DNA from: Desulfobacteraceae bacterium
GTDB taxonomy: Bacteria > Desulfobacterota > Syntrophobacteria > BM002
Direction: 5' to 3'
Length of the DNA: 5,655 nucleotides
Assembly: GCA_002899795.1 (NCBI GenBank)
Contig: PPDG01000180.1
Coordinates: 1 to 5,655 of the forward strand
The translations under genes were made by a program, and so were the position numbers. The notes beneath the pieces were generated by a model. The model saw only the letters and a program-made list of their open reading frames with translations, searched no databases and was not told the origin of the DNA. Position 1 is the first letter of the stretch; the number at the start of each line of letters is the position of its first letter. Positions 5,533 through 5,655 of the stretch are shown here, piece by piece.

Positions 5533-5560
5533 AATATACACCAATTCCGCCTGACCGCAA
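5533..5560 (-). promoter_or_regulatory. Promoter-like hexamers on the minus strand
   Basis: TTGCGG (5560-5555) and TATATT (5538-5533) are separated by 16 nt and face left toward the terminator at 5457-5501. Matches to the sigma-70 consensus are 4 of 6 and 5 of 6. The -35 overlaps by two bases the AT-rich hairpin proposed as the rpoH terminator. Confidence 0.3.
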
Positions 5561-5591
5561 TACGAAAAATTCGTATTTTATCATTTTTTTT
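5559..5591 (+). terminator. AT-rich intrinsic terminator for rpoH
   Basis: AATACGAA (5559-5566) and TTCGTATT (5570-5577) form a perfect 8-bp stem around AAA. T-rich sequence follows, with an unbroken T8 at 5584-5591 and further T-rich sequence to 5606. The orientation serves rpoH, whose stop is 116 nt upstream. The low GC of the stem makes it weaker than the minus-strand terminator nearby. Confidence 0.6.
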
Positions 5592-5604
5592 CTTTCTTTT
5601 TCTT

Positions 5605-5655
5605 TTAACGAGGAATTTCCTTCAGATATTTGTAAAAATCGCTATCTGTCGTCAA
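5605..5655 (-). CDS. C-terminal end of a minus-strand gene, product unknown
   Basis: On the minus strand one frame stays open from the window edge to a TAA at 5607-5605, encoding a C-terminus ending in SDFYKYLKEIPR. The other two minus frames are stopped within the first few codons. The composition is protein-like, and two facts fit a convergent gene ending here: the stop is followed by non-coding-looking A-rich DNA, and the strong minus-strand terminator lies about 105 nt further on. Sixteen residues are too few to name a family, and chance openness cannot be excluded. Confidence 0.45.
   Translation of the reverse strand: MTTDSDFYKYLKEIPR

Overview
The window reads as chromosomal DNA from a Gram-negative bacterium of moderate GC content. 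The best evidence is a full-length heat-shock sigma factor carrying the RpoH box, together with a periplasmic solute-binding protein that has a Sec signal peptide. RpoH of this kind is a proteobacterial (sensu lato) trait. The lysine-rich N-terminal extension and the repeat-filled intergenic DNA would suit a deltaproteobacterium (Desulfobacterota), but that placement is inference.

Left part (1-3420, + strand): a 92-bp palindromic repeat element is followed by three genes of a branched-chain amino acid type (LivJ/LivH/LivM, HAAT family) ABC importer: the binding protein, then permease 1, then permease 2. No ATPase genes (livG, livF) follow, so the importer is incomplete here. The three genes are separated by unusually long gaps (about 106 and 113 bp) holding a heptamer tandem repeat, a 16-bp perfect palindrome that touches the livH start codon, and a bulged hairpin. 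Neither permease has an evident Shine-Dalgarno sequence.

Middle (3421-4462): a gene of unrecognised function (190 aa, minus strand, probable TTG start) converges on livM and diverges from rpoH. The spacers on both sides are rich in short tandem repeats, mostly of 7-nt period but of different sequence in each spacer.

Right part (4463-5655): rpoH has an A9 run in its first ten codons. Beyond its stop lie two oppositely oriented intrinsic terminators that cross each other. One is a GC-rich 13-position stem with a U8 tract reading on the minus strand. The other is an AT-rich hairpin reading on the plus strand. A minus-strand promoter-like pair sits just upstream of the first terminator, so a small RNA of about 70 nt (or a structured 3' UTR) converging on rpoH is possible. 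At the right edge is the last 16 codons of a minus-strand ORF that runs off the window.

Together the window joins an amino-acid or related solute uptake locus to a stress sigma factor locus. Nothing seen links the two functionally. I found no clearly new defence or mobile system. The most unusual signals are the period-7 intergenic repeats, the palindrome at the livH start, and the crossed terminator and possible RNA downstream of rpoH.
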